Assembly (NCBI GenBank): GCA_036638975.1
Contig: JAVWJP010000007.1
Location: forward strand, 19,811 to 83,810
DNA length: 64,000 bases
Source of the DNA: JAVWJP01 sp036638975
Lineage (GTDB): Bacteria > Bacillota > Clostridia > Oscillospirales > Ruminococcaceae
Direction: 5' to 3'
Below are positions 34,857-43,546 of the stretch, piece by piece (positions within the stretch are counted from its first letter, which is position 1; each line of letters opens with the position of its first letter). A program made the translations under genes and the position numbers. Under the pieces are notes generated by a model, which was not told where the DNA came from, did not search any database, and saw nothing but the letters and a program-made list of their open reading frames with translations.

Positions 34857-35932
34857 GATATTACCGCCATTCTGTTTATGGTTACAGTGCCTAATATCAG
34901 CAGCTCATCAGCATTTGCAAGGGTATCGGCGGTGGGGGCGCTAAGCTTGTAATTATATAGCCCCTCTACATGGTAAAGTGCATCGGAGATGCCGGCAATT
35001 AACAGGCTTTGTCCAACGGAAAGCTTTAAAAAATAAGCTTTGAGTTTTTCGTGACAGGCAATTTTTAAATTCTCAAAATCCGCTCCGCTTTTTCCGTCAA
35101 GCTCCAGCGACACATTCACGCGGCGAAGCAACGCGCTTTTTACTGTCACATCTACGTTTATTTCTTTTGCGGCGGTAATTTGTGTTTTAATCTTTTGTAT
35201 TAAGGCGTCGGGTGCTGCCGTGCCTTGCCCCGCAACATAGACTCCAACTGTGCCCCTGCCGGCAACACGCGGCACTACCTTTGCCGAGGCTATTCCCTCA
35301 AAGCCCATGACAAAGTCGTAATAAAATGCCGAGTTTGTGCCGTTGCTTATCTGCCCAAAGCTTCGCAGTAAGCGCGCACGCAGCTCTGTGTCGTTTTCTG
35401 CATCAGCCCCTCCGTTAAAAGACGCGGTGTTTGTTACAGACGAAACTCCTTGTACAGGTGTCATTATTACAGTAATTGTGTTTGGGGCAACGTTGGTTAA
35501 TGTGCCGCCGTCTGTGGCTGTTGCGGCAACATCTGCAAAAACCGCCCCCTTTGCAAGTGTTGCCGCCGCTGTCGTTTTAAAACGAAGTTCTACGCCGTCA
35601 TCTCCGCGGCTTACGGCACACATAGTCCCCATGGGTATAATCAAGTCCTCAGGTGCAGGGGTAGAGCGCGAGAACCGCAGAGTGCCAAGTGCAGATGCAG
35701 CTTCCTTGCGGTGCAGTCCACGCGTTTCGGCGTGATAATCAAGCTCGTTGCCATGTGCTGTTTGAGGAAAAACCTGCTCCTCAAGCCCGCTTATTTTTTC
35801 TGCGAGAGATGCAAGCTGTAAAGCCAGTACCTTTAAACGGATTCCTATATCGGAGGCATCGTCCGCAAAGAAGCCTGTCTGTGCATAATATTTTTCTTGC
35901 ATTGCTGTTAAAATTTCATTATAGCCTGTCAT
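34853..35932 (-). CDS. Phage baseplate J protein
   Basis: 359 residues of the baseplate J (gpJ/XkdT, PF04865) family. The hallmark central region FNGGADAENDTELRARLLRSFGQISNGTNSAFYYD is present. These proteins form the wedge ring that holds tail fibres and triggers sheath contraction. The stop and start codons on both sides overlap by four bases with neighbouring genes. Confidence 0.92.
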   Translation of the reverse strand: MTGYNEILTAMQEKYYAQTGFFADDASDIGIRLKVLALQLASLAEKISGLEEQVFPQTAHGNELDYHAETRGLHRKEAASALGTLRFSRSTPAPEDLIIPMGTMCAVSRGDDGVELRFKTTAAATLAKGAVFADVAATATDGGTLTNVAPNTITVIMTPVQGVSSVTNTASFNGGADAENDTELRARLLRSFGQISNGTNSAFYYDFVMGFEGIASAKVVPRVAGRGTVGVYVAGQGTAAPDALIQKIKTQITAAKEINVDVTVKSALLRRVNVSLELDGKSGADFENLKIACHEKLKAYFLKLSVGQSLLIAGISDALYHVEGLYNYKLSAPTADTLANADELLILGTVTINRMAVIS

Positions 35933-36252
35933 ATATTCATGTTCACCTCTAGCTTTTTTATTTCATCACCGATATTAAGCAATATTTTTATAAGAAGATT
36001 TTCGCCGCTTTTGGTGCAGACGGTGCTTAGCACATCAATTTCGCTTATTGGCAAAAGCGCCTGACGCACCATGTTAAAGGCGGCGGTGTCAAGGTTTTTA
36101 ATTCTGCTGTCGCCAAGGCTGTGCAGCTCGCTGCCCAGAGCCTTGTCCGCTGCAAAGCTGCCGCGGCGCACGGTAAGACGAATTATGGCTCTCTGTGCAA
36201 GCTCCTCGTCCTGCGTAACAGTGTATGGCATTCCGCGCGAATTTCGTTTCAT
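35929..36252 (-). CDS. Baseplate wedge protein, gpW/gp25 (XkdS-like)
   Basis: 107 residues. The motif FAADKALGSELHSL is typical of gp25-like proteins that nucleate sheath assembly. It lies between the spike and baseplate J genes, as XkdS does in PBSX. Start ATG 36252 has GGGGAT close upstream. Confidence 0.75.
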   Translation of the reverse strand: MKRNSRGMPYTVTQDEELAQRAIIRLTVRRGSFAADKALGSELHSLGDSRIKNLDTAAFNMVRQALLPISEIDVLSTVCTKSGENLLIKILLNIGDEIKKLEVNMNI

Positions 36253-36275
36253 ATCCCCGTTTTCAAGAACAGTAT

Positions 36276-36653
36276 CTATGGTGTAGTCACCACGCTTTCT
36301 TTAAAAGTGCCGTTAGGCTTTATTGTTAGTCCGTTTATAACAACATCACCGTTGTTTTTTAGTGTTATTTCTGCCCCGCCCTGCGAATATAGTCGCAGCT
36401 CACCGTTTAAAAGCCCTGCTGCGGCTTTTGGCGGGCACAGTGTAGCTATGCAGACAGCTCCGCCGTCAAGCGGAAGTAAAAGAGCCTCGTCGCCCTCCTT
36501 AGGTAGCGCGCAAATACCGGTCGGTAAAAAAAGCGGCAAAAAAAGGTGGTCGCTTTCTCCGCTTGCGTTTACATAGCCGCCGCCGGTGTTTGTAACTGTT
36601 GCAGTAGCCGCTGTTGCACCCTTTAAACCAGCCGACGTTTGTTGTAGCCACAT
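36276..36653 (-). CDS. Baseplate assembly / central spike protein (gpV-like)
   Basis: 125 residues. An OB-fold-like N-terminal half (FLPTGICALPKEGDEALLLPLDGGAVCIATL) is followed by a beta-repeat region (YSQGGAEITLKNNGDVVINGLTIKPNG), the design of the tail-piercing spike of contractile systems. It is shorter than P2 gpV. ATG 36653 has a GGAGG site. Confidence 0.78.
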   Translation of the reverse strand: MWLQQTSAGLKGATAATATVTNTGGGYVNASGESDHLFLPLFLPTGICALPKEGDEALLLPLDGGAVCIATLCPPKAAAGLLNGELRLYSQGGAEITLKNNGDVVINGLTIKPNGTFKESVVTTP

Positions 36654-36674
36654 TGTACATTCCTCCTCGCTTTT

Positions 36675-37628
36675 TTATAAATATTCGGGCAAAACCAAAG
36701 TGATTTTTGTTACGGCGGTGTTGGCATTTGCCGTATAGCAAACGTCAAATACTGTAAATTCTCTACCCAAGCTTGCTGCTGCCGCATCGTCAAGGTGCAC
36801 AAGGTCGCCCGGATAAACCACAACTAAACCCGGAAGCGCCAAAAAAATTTGAACTTTTTTCGTCATGGAATCCCGCATCAGCCTGTCTGCACCGCGCCGT
36901 GGGTTCCCCACCCAGTCCTTTGGCGGCGCTATATATCTTTTGCGCTTTATGCGAAGCTCGTTAAAGAGCGGGTTGTAAACGGCTGTGTCGTAAAGCTTTG
37001 TAGTGCTGCTTTTTAAAATAACCTTAGATATCACACCGTACCGTTTGTTGCGAACAGTCATGGACATATATTTAAGCCCGCCCGAAGCATTGTTTGAAAT
37101 AAGCAGCTTTTGTGCAGCCTGTCTTTTTTTTGCTACGATATAATCATTTTGTACAAAAGGGCGCAGCTCCAATGTTTGGCGGCAAAAGCTTTCAAGTGCC
37201 TGCCATTCACTTTGCCCCTTTGCAACCGTAAAAGATGAAAGCTTTGGGTTTTTATCGTAAAGAAGCCCTAAAAAACCATATTGTCTGCAAACAGTGTTGT
37301 AAATATCGGTAAGATTCGGTCTGTATAAGGTTTGAGGAATTGCTTCATTGTCTAAAAGTACAGATGCCTTACTGCGTGCGCGCAGCTTTAGAAAAACCCC
37401 GTTTTCATTTTTTACAAGCTCCTGTTCATCTACAGGACCGTCAAAAATTATTTTATTTTCAAGCTCCATCGTCAGCGTGACAAGCTCGCCTGTGTTTTGC
37501 AGGCTTGTTGCCGTGAACATTACGTCAAGGGCATCAGCGGGGATATCGTAAGCCGAGTTGTAGCACAGCGAAACAGGCGAGGGCAGGGCTATGCGGTAAC
37601 CGTTCAGGTTTTTTGCGGTCAGCCTCAC
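36675..37628 (-). CDS. Phage tail hub protein (gpD / XkdQ-like)
   Basis: 317 residues. It has the hub organisation: an N-terminal beta domain with glycine turns, a central region like WQALESFCRQTLELRPFVQND, then a domain with the tube-like fold, and a C-terminal KITLVLPEYL strand. Hub proteins join the spike to the tube. Its start overlaps the preceding gene by four bases. Confidence 0.78.
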   Translation of the reverse strand: MRLTAKNLNGYRIALPSPVSLCYNSAYDIPADALDVMFTATSLQNTGELVTLTMELENKIIFDGPVDEQELVKNENGVFLKLRARSKASVLLDNEAIPQTLYRPNLTDIYNTVCRQYGFLGLLYDKNPKLSSFTVAKGQSEWQALESFCRQTLELRPFVQNDYIVAKKRQAAQKLLISNNASGGLKYMSMTVRNKRYGVISKVILKSSTTKLYDTAVYNPLFNELRIKRKRYIAPPKDWVGNPRRGADRLMRDSMTKKVQIFLALPGLVVVYPGDLVHLDDAAAASLGREFTVFDVCYTANANTAVTKITLVLPEYL

Positions 37629-38026
37629 GAAAACACCGCCTTGCCGTTTACCATAGTGCCATAAGAGCCTTTTTGCGGCGAATCGCTTTCAATAAATTCA
37701 AACGAGTAGCGCAGTATGGGCGCTCCCGCTTCACCTATGACGTTAAGCGAGGTAAAGTAGGCGTTCATCGGTGCGCATAGCGGGCATATAAGCCGCCCTG
37801 CGCCGTCACGTAAAAATTCCGCTTGCAGCATTGCAAATTGGGCATCGCGGTCGCTTCCAAAAAACTCACCCTCCCCGCGGATAATGCGCGGACGTATGCT
37901 AAGCTCCTGCAAAATTGGTGAGGCAAAGGGCAGGTTTATAAGTTTTACGTTTTTTTTACAGCCTATTTCTATTTTGCGGGGGTTGTAGCGCATAGTAAGA
38001 CCGTTAAATTGCATTTGTCCCGCCAT
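37625..38026 (-). CDS. Tail protein near the hub (XkdP / DNA-circulation N-domain-like)
   Basis: 133 residues. Beta-rich, with FLRDGAGRLICPLCAPMNAYFTSLNV. It lies where PBSX has the XkdP gene, between the tape measure slot and the hub. Unlike XkdP there is no LysM domain visible. It probably shapes the tail tip. The family name is tentative. It has a CAGGAGGTG site at the end of the preceding gene. Confidence 0.6.
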   Translation of the reverse strand: MAGQMQFNGLTMRYNPRKIEIGCKKNVKLINLPFASPILQELSIRPRIIRGEGEFFGSDRDAQFAMLQAEFLRDGAGRLICPLCAPMNAYFTSLNVIGEAGAPILRYSFEFIESDSPQKGSYGTMVNGKAVFS

Positions 38027-38808
38027 TAAAGCACCTCCTGAGAATAAATGTCGCTTGCAAAGCGGCGGTATTCTGTAGAAATAATATCGTTTATTTGTGC
38101 AGCACTTGCCGTCGCTTTAAAATCTACTTCTTTAATACCGCTTGCGATATCGCTTTTTTCGTATTGACCGGCATTTTGCTGATACATTATTTTTGTTTCA
38201 ATAGCTTTTTTAACCGGAATTGATAGCTCTTTTTTTTGCGGTGATATTTTTTGCTTTACCGTTTTTTGGGTTGATTTTTCTTTTTTCTTTTGCAAAGGTT
38301 TAAAAGCTTTTTTATTTTGCGGGGCTTTTTGTTGAATATATTCTTTGCCTGTTGACTGTGCTTTTTCTTTATTTGGCATATCAAAGCGGGAGGAGCTTGG
38401 TTCTGCGGATAATTTACCTCTCGTGAGGTTGTTTACAATGCTTTTAAAAAAGCTGTTGCTGCTTTTGCCTTTTTTATCTTTATTTAATGTCACAAAATGT
38501 GCTGTGCTTGTGCCGCCTAATGCGTTGCGTTTTGCAAGGTTATTTGCAATGCTTTTAAAAAAGCTTTTGCTGCTTTTGCCTTTTTTATCTTTATTTAATG
38601 CCACAAAATGTGCTGTGCTTGTGCCGTCTGATGCTTTGCGTTTTGCAATAAATTTTGCGGTGTCTGCAATAAAAGTATTTTTGCTTTTAGCTGTATTTTT
38701 TGCTTTGGTTAAGCCTTGCCTTTTGCCGCCCCTTATGGGGTCGGGCGCGTTTTCGCGCCCGAAAAGCACCGCGGCTGCGCTTTTTAAACGCTGCCAAAGC
38801 TTCCTCAT
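38026..38808 (-). CDS. Lysine-rich repeat protein in the tape-measure slot
   Basis: 260 residues with two near-identical 37-residue units (for example GTSTAHFVALNKDKKGKSS) and a degenerate third. At the DNA level the units are 111 bases apart (38491 and 38602). The protein is very rich in Lys, Ser and Asn, and has no membrane helices and no long hydrophobic helical repeats. A tape measure gene belongs here in contractile phages, but those usually exceed 500 residues. It may be a very short or degenerate tape measure, or a DNA-binding internal protein. I do not recognise the family. Confidence 0.6.
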   Translation of the reverse strand: MRKLWQRLKSAAAVLFGRENAPDPIRGGKRQGLTKAKNTAKSKNTFIADTAKFIAKRKASDGTSTAHFVALNKDKKGKSSKSFFKSIANNLAKRNALGGTSTAHFVTLNKDKKGKSSNSFFKSIVNNLTRGKLSAEPSSSRFDMPNKEKAQSTGKEYIQQKAPQNKKAFKPLQKKKEKSTQKTVKQKISPQKKELSIPVKKAIETKIMYQQNAGQYEKSDIASGIKEVDFKATASAAQINDIISTEYRRFASDIYSQEVL

Positions 38809-39188
38809 GGCAATTCCAGCCTTTTGCCTGCAACAACGGTTACCGATTCTAAAACTACTTCTCCCAGCGATGCGGCTTCAGAAATCTCTCCCCATTCGCA
38901 GTTTGAATAAATTATCTGTCTGTCAGGCTTAACAATAACGACGTTAAAGCCGGAAAGACGGTAAAAATCAATGCCGTCGTTTACTGCATCACGGGTGGCG
39001 CATACGCGAGTAAGCTCTAAAATATGCTTTAGCCTGCCTCCAACTGTCCCAACGGGCTGTTCACTGCCAAATGCCTCAACATAGCGGCTTTCTCTGCTGC
39101 TTTTTGCCTTGTAGCCCTGTGCTACTGCCAGTCTTCTGCCGTTTACCTCAATATAAATATCCTTACTTGTCGGGAATAAAACTGCCAT
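38805..39188 (-). CDS. Contractile phage tail tube protein
   Basis: 127 residues, directly after the sheath gene. Predicted beta-rich fold starting with DIYIEVNGRRLAVAQGYKAKSSRESRYVEAFGSEQP, which is the typical opening of XkdM-like tube subunits. The tube passes DNA and is ejected when the sheath contracts. No tail-assembly chaperone with a frameshift follows it. Confidence 0.8.
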   Translation of the reverse strand: MAVLFPTSKDIYIEVNGRRLAVAQGYKAKSSRESRYVEAFGSEQPVGTVGGRLKHILELTRVCATRDAVNDGIDFYRLSGFNVVIVKPDRQIIYSNCEWGEISEAASLGEVVLESVTVVAGKRLELP

Positions 39189-39207
39189 ATATTTGTTACC
39201 TCACTTT

Positions 39208-40254
39208 CTAAAGCTGAATATGTGCTACAATGTGAATTTGATTAATAGCGGTTGCAACGGCAAAGCTAAGCTCCATTACGCATACAGACGGGTCTGTTGC
39301 CGATGGATATGCGCGCGGAGTGTCGTAGCTGCGAAGCAAGCCCTCCTCGGTTGCGGCAGAAAGCAATACTGTCATTTGTGCCACCATGCTTTGAAGCGTG
39401 GCACTGCCTCCCTTGGCAGTTTTAAGCAGCAGCTTCATGGTTGCCCGCGCTCTTTGCAAAATTTCATCTATAATGCGTGTGGTTGCAATATTTGTAAAGC
39501 TTGTGTCTATAGCTCCGTTTGTTTTTGTACGCGTGGTTACAGCTTTTACACACTCAATGTTGTTGCCATCTGCCTCAAAAACCGTAACACCTGCCCCCAA
39601 AAGTGCCTGCACAGTGCTTTCGCTTAGGTTCTCGCCGCTTGGTGTAACTGCGCGGCATACACTGCCGCTTAGGTTTTCGTCAGCGGGGCTTGCAAGCAAA
39701 AGTGCCGCAAAGCCGCAGGCTGTCATAAAGGTGTCTGTTGTTTTTTCATAGGTGCAGGCAGGGGCGCAAATGCAAATTCTCTCGCTGTTAAGAGCCTGTG
39801 CCAGTGCCTCGGCTCCTTGAGTTGCACCTGCGCCTATTACAGCTATGCGCTCTTTAAGTGCTGTGCACGACGCATTTATGCTTGCAAGCAAAGCCTTTTG
39901 TACCGCAGTATCGGTGCTGTCGCAAAGCAGTACCCCTATATTTTGTATTTCCGCTGTAGCCGCAAAGGCAAGCTTATAGTCGTTTTCTGTAGCCGCTGTA
40001 GCCGTTACGCTTACAGGTACACATATCAGCTCTGAAACTCCGTTTTCTAAAAGCATCTTTGCCGCGGCAAGCATAGCCCCGCCTGTAAATATTCCGCTTA
40101 CCTCGCTAAAGCTTTTAAAGCGGTAGAGCTTGCCTTTTTCGCCTCCTATTGCACAGGCACAGACAGCGGCATACTGTGCCGAAACGCCTGATATTGCAGA
40201 GCTTGTCACAGTGTAAGAAGAAAATACGCCGGGTCTTAATGAATTTGTTGTCAT
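39208..40254 (-). CDS. Phage tail sheath protein
   Basis: 348 residues. The start RPGVFSSYTVTSSAI is the usual N-terminus of sheath proteins of the XkdK type. The C-terminal part (KTNGAIDTSFTNIATTRIIDEILQRAR) matches the sheath C-domain. It is shorter than XkdK (about 460), so an inserted domain is missing. It forms the contractile sheath of the tail. ATG 40254 follows AGGAGAG and overlaps the previous gene. Confidence 0.88.
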   Translation of the reverse strand: MTTNSLRPGVFSSYTVTSSAISGVSAQYAAVCACAIGGEKGKLYRFKSFSEVSGIFTGGAMLAAAKMLLENGVSELICVPVSVTATAATENDYKLAFAATAEIQNIGVLLCDSTDTAVQKALLASINASCTALKERIAVIGAGATQGAEALAQALNSERICICAPACTYEKTTDTFMTACGFAALLLASPADENLSGSVCRAVTPSGENLSESTVQALLGAGVTVFEADGNNIECVKAVTTRTKTNGAIDTSFTNIATTRIIDEILQRARATMKLLLKTAKGGSATLQSMVAQMTVLLSAATEEGLLRSYDTPRAYPSATDPSVCVMELSFAVATAINQIHIVAHIQL

Positions 40255-40745
40255 GTGTTCACTCTCCTAATAATAAAGTTAGTAATACCGTTTTCATTCT
40301 GTGTTTGCGTAACCATAATTTTAAGGCGCGCAAAGCAGGGGAGCACCAATGCTCCTATCTCTTTCTCGTAACGAACTTTTTCGCACCATATACGGCTTGT
40401 AAGGTATTCTGTCTGCGCAAACAAAAGCCTGTCGCATATAACCCCAAAAATACGCTGGCATTCCGCAGCGGTGGAATTTGGCGGGCTGTATATAAGCATA
40501 GATACCGTAAGCTCAAGAGTTCTACCGTAAATGCTTTCTCCGCCTTCATTAAGCCCTGCAAAATCTGCCATGGCACAGGGCAAAACCTCGGCATCGCACA
40601 AACCCAGAGCTATAGTGCTTTTTTTTAGCGGCGCAGGGCGCAGTGTGGCAGGCATATGCTCTACAGCCCGCACCAAGTCGCCTGCAAAAGCGGTGTTTAA
40701 AATTCTTAAAAGGTCTGCGCTTACCTTATTCATGCAGCTTGTCAT
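40251..40745 (-). CDS. Phage tail terminator / neck protein
   Basis: 164 residues. It sits between connector and sheath genes, where tail terminator proteins are coded. Start ATG 40745 overlaps the stop of the preceding gene (ATGA); an upstream in-frame ATG lies inside that gene. Alpha/beta character with ESIYGRTLELTVSMLIYSP suits the tail terminator fold. The assignment comes from position. Confidence 0.6.
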   Translation of the reverse strand: MTSCMNKVSADLLRILNTAFAGDLVRAVEHMPATLRPAPLKKSTIALGLCDAEVLPCAMADFAGLNEGGESIYGRTLELTVSMLIYSPPNSTAAECQRIFGVICDRLLFAQTEYLTSRIWCEKVRYEKEIGALVLPCFARLKIMVTQTQNENGITNFIIRRVNT

Positions 40746-41092
40746 ACCCAGTCCTCCTTTGCACGGCGCAGAAGTGCCCAAATATAAAATATTTTGCTCC
40801 CAATTTTAAGCTGCTCGGTCACCGAAACCACAAACATATCGCTTCCGTCGCGCACAATATCGCCAACCGCAAGCAGTGCACCGCCGCCCTCCGCAGAGCC
40901 TATATATCTGAACATATTTTGCTCTCTATACCCGATTTCGGAATATTTCTCGTCAAGATATTGTCTGTTTTGGTGTGTCAGCGGCTCGATATATGCTTGT
41001 GCCGCATAAAGCTTTTGGTCTTTTTCTATGCTTACTGTTCTGCCGTATTGTCTTAAAATTTTGTTAAATTTAGTGTAGCTGTCGTTTATCAT
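40742..41092 (-). CDS. Phage head closure / neck protein
   Basis: 116 residues, placed second after the capsid gene as the head closure protein is in PBSX and HK97-like phages. The C-terminal half has beta strands around GDIVRDGSDMFVVSVTEQLKIG, which suits the SH3-like fold of head completion proteins. Identified by gene order. Confidence 0.55.
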   Translation of the reverse strand: MINDSYTKFNKILRQYGRTVSIEKDQKLYAAQAYIEPLTHQNRQYLDEKYSEIGYREQNMFRYIGSAEGGGALLAVGDIVRDGSDMFVVSVTEQLKIGSKIFYIWALLRRAKEDWV

Positions 41093-41093
41093 G

Positions 41094-41462
41094 TCATTTT
41101 ACCTGTATTAAAAAGGCATCGTTTTGCAGTAAGAGCGGGGCTATTCCCGCAAAAAGCTCGTCACGCAGTGCCCTCGCATCACTTACATTTACACGTCCGT
41201 TGTCTGTGCTTATGGCTAAATCGCCAAGCTTAAAGCTTTCGTTCTGCATAGTGTTAGAGAGCGTTGCGTACTGGTAAAGCAGCATACCCGCCGCAACTGT
41301 AGAAAGCGCTTCTTCGTTTTCTGCGGTGTCCGCACCGGGTTTAAGGCGCGCATACAGCCTGCTTATGCAAAGCTTAGCAAGCGGCAAAAGCCTTTTTGTG
41401 TCGTTTGTCGGCAGCTCTGCCAAGGCGGCAAGCTTCTCTAGCACCACAGCTTCAATTATCAT
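41094..41462 (-). CDS. Phage head-tail connector (gp6-like)
   Basis: 122 residues, all-helical in the first two thirds (LEKLAALAELPTNDTKRLLPLAKLCISRLYARL), then a loop and a final helix. This is the pattern of gp6/gp15-like head-tail adaptors that attach to the portal. It follows the capsid gene after a hairpin. ATG 41462 has GAGGAGG. Confidence 0.65.
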   Translation of the reverse strand: MIIEAVVLEKLAALAELPTNDTKRLLPLAKLCISRLYARLKPGADTAENEEALSTVAAGMLLYQYATLSNTMQNESFKLGDLAISTDNGRVNVSDARALRDELFAGIAPLLLQNDAFLIQVK

Positions 41463-41492
41463 TTAAGCTCCTCCTCAATATAAAAATATGGC

Positions 41493-41523
41493 GGGGCGGG
41501 GTGGTGCTTTTTCACCTCGCCCC
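41493..41523 (-). terminator. GC-rich hairpin after the major capsid gene
   Basis: On the minus strand GGGGCGAGGTG can pair with CACC and CGCCCC further on, with a small internal loop. No strong T-run follows directly, so it is more likely a partial terminator or mRNA stabiliser that favours high capsid expression over the tail genes. Confidence 0.5.
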
Positions 41524-41548
41524 ATAGCACCGTAATTTGCTGTAATTA

Positions 41549-42547
41549 CTATTTTTTAAGCTTCATAACCTTTACAGCAGATGGGAATATTTTACCAAAG
41601 CCTGCAATAGAGGTTACAGCGGCGCGCTCAAGCTGGCTGTCTATAAGCTTGTCATAGTCAACCAAAACACCGCCCGCAGTTACCATTTCCAGTGCGAAAC
41701 GGCTGTCAAGGGCTATCAAGGTGTCATCGGCAACGCAAGAGGTTTTTATAATCTGTGCGCCAAGCGGGGTTATAAGCTTGCCTGTACCATGAAAATTCAG
41801 TCCGGCAGTTGCATCTTGCATTTCAGTTAAAGCAAGCAGCCTTTGAACCATGGCGGGGCTTGCAAGCAAGGTGTTCATTTCGTAGTCGCCAAAGCTTGTC
41901 CAAAGTCGCAAAAGGTCGGAATATGATATTTTACCTATAACCTCTGTGTCCATTGGTACTGTGCCAGTTGTAAGTGCAGTTACGGCATCGCCCATTTGTG
42001 CTTTTGCAATATATGCTCCTATTTGGCGAAGGGTAACGGTAAACAAATCAAGGCGTTGGAATTTAATAGCTTCGTAAGAAGCTACCAGCATACGTCCGCG
42101 CTTAATAAGCTTTACGAGGGTGTCGCTAAGGGCTATAGTTGTCTGCGGAATAGCCGCTCCTTCTGCAATAGCTGTCATAGCTTTGTCAGCGTCAGACAAA
42201 TCTGTGATAATCGAACGGTAATCAAGACTGTTGATGTCAGTCTTAGTAGCTACAATTTTAGAAAGCAGCTCCTCATCGTTCATGCCCTGCGCAACGGCAC
42301 GGCTTACATACTCCGGAAAAAGAAATTTGCTGTCCGTTGTTGCAAAGAATTTTTGTATAGAGTCTGACTTAGAGCCGCTTACATGGATATCAAAGCGTTT
42401 AAGCTGGCGCTGGTAAGCGTCAAGCCCCGACAGCTCTGTGTTGTTGTAGTCGCTTGTCGGGTCAAGCTTTTCAAGCTCGTGGGTAAAGGTGCTTCCTGCA
42501 GCTTTGTACATTGCCTTGTCAAGGTTAATTGTTTTTAAAACAGACAT
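41549..42547 (-). CDS. Phage major capsid protein (HK97 fold, XkdG-like)
   Basis: 332 residues. The N-terminal ~75 residues are polar and helical, like a delta region, and then the HK97-like core starts (FPEYVSRAVAQGM). Motifs such as MNTLLASPAMVQRLLALTEM and GKLITPLGAQIIKTS fit capsid proteins of the XkdG type. Strong GGAGG site. It follows the protease/scaffold gene. Confidence 0.87.
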   Translation of the reverse strand: MSVLKTINLDKAMYKAAGSTFTHELEKLDPTSDYNNTELSGLDAYQRQLKRFDIHVSGSKSDSIQKFFATTDSKFLFPEYVSRAVAQGMNDEELLSKIVATKTDINSLDYRSIITDLSDADKAMTAIAEGAAIPQTTIALSDTLVKLIKRGRMLVASYEAIKFQRLDLFTVTLRQIGAYIAKAQMGDAVTALTTGTVPMDTEVIGKISYSDLLRLWTSFGDYEMNTLLASPAMVQRLLALTEMQDATAGLNFHGTGKLITPLGAQIIKTSCVADDTLIALDSRFALEMVTAGGVLVDYDKLIDSQLERAAVTSIAGFGKIFPSAVKVMKLKK

Positions 42548-42565
42548 AATTGTACCTCCGTATTT

Positions 42566-43546
42566 TTATATTTTAAATTGTGAATTGCTCTCGTATGATG
42601 CTTGCTTTTTAAAATTTTCGCCTAAAATTTGCGGTGACGGCGCTTCTGCATTTTTTTGAGCAAAGGTTTTTTTAAGCTCGCGAAGCTCGTCTGTGTTTAA
42701 CTTTTCGGTAATTCCGCCAAGCGTAGCGGGGCTTATGCCGCCTGCAAGCGTTGCCGCACAAAGCACCTCTTTTTTAAGCTCGTTGCGGTAGTTTTCGCCC
42801 TCTTCAGCAAGTCTTAGTGTGCTTTTTAAAAGCTTGCCCAGCCTTTTTGCATCATCGGCTGCAAGTGTAAAGCCGCCCTCTGTAACAGATAATTTACAGC
42901 ACAGCTCGTCCAGGCTTTCGCAGTGCTCATCATTTGTGCCATATGCTTTTGTTACACCCGCCGCCTGCTGTGACGGCACTGCGACAAAGCTCCATTCATA
43001 CGCGTCTGTGGGCTTTTGCAGTGTAAAATAGCAGCTTTTGCCGCCGTAGCTTTTACCGTTTATGTGCTCGCAGGTTTTTTCTTTTGCATTTGCCCCGCAA
43101 ATCGAGCATATAACCTCAGAAACTGCGCAACCAACGCTAACTTCTTTCTTAATTCCTGCATCAATGTCCAGTATCAGGTCGCGGTTTTTTTCGCTTCTCA
43201 CCATATAGGCCTTAGCGGTTAAAAAATGATATTCCTCGCCGTCGCTTGTTTTGCGCATAGGGTCTTTTTCTACTGCTGTTTCATATATGCGCGCTGTTTG
43301 GTTCTCGCCTTTCGGGTTATGGTCGAAAATTCCTGTTTTGCCCAAAAATAAACGACGTAGCTTTGTAAGCGCTTCTACCGAGAATTTTTCAAAGTCGCGG
43401 TCTACCTCGTTGTCGCACAGCGTAAGCGGAAAAACATATAGCTCCTCCGCTTTAAGCTCGCGCCTTGTATAACGGTTTATTTTTTCAAGGTCCTCCTTAG
43501 TCAGCTCGTCCGGTAAAAAACCTTTGTATATCATGCCTTGCTTCAC
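42566..43546 (-). CDS. Prohead protease / scaffold fusion (XkdF-like)
   Basis: 326 residues. The first ~200 have the fold pattern of a head maturation protease: NEVDRDFEKFS, GIFDHNP with a candidate catalytic His, and LDIDAGIKKEVSVGCAV. A four-cysteine knuckle (CSICGANAKEKTCEH) sits inside. The rest is helical and charged, like a scaffold domain. PBSX XkdF has a similar place and layout. Start is GTG 43546, six bases after GAGGG. Confidence 0.75.
   Translation of the reverse strand: MKQGMIYKGFLPDELTKEDLEKINRYTRRELKAEELYVFPLTLCDNEVDRDFEKFSVEALTKLRRLFLGKTGIFDHNPKGENQTARIYETAVEKDPMRKTSDGEEYHFLTAKAYMVRSEKNRDLILDIDAGIKKEVSVGCAVSEVICSICGANAKEKTCEHINGKSYGGKSCYFTLQKPTDAYEWSFVAVPSQQAAGVTKAYGTNDEHCESLDELCCKLSVTEGGFTLAADDAKRLGKLLKSTLRLAEEGENYRNELKKEVLCAATLAGGISPATLGGITEKLNTDELRELKKTFAQKNAEAPSPQILGENFKKQASYESNSQFKI

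Noticed and set aside
38345..38932. A 195-codon frame on the plus strand across the repeat protein, hydrophobic and repetitive
   Set aside because: It is antisense to the repeat gene; the repeats come from the DNA units. No ribosome site, and it runs against the whole cassette.
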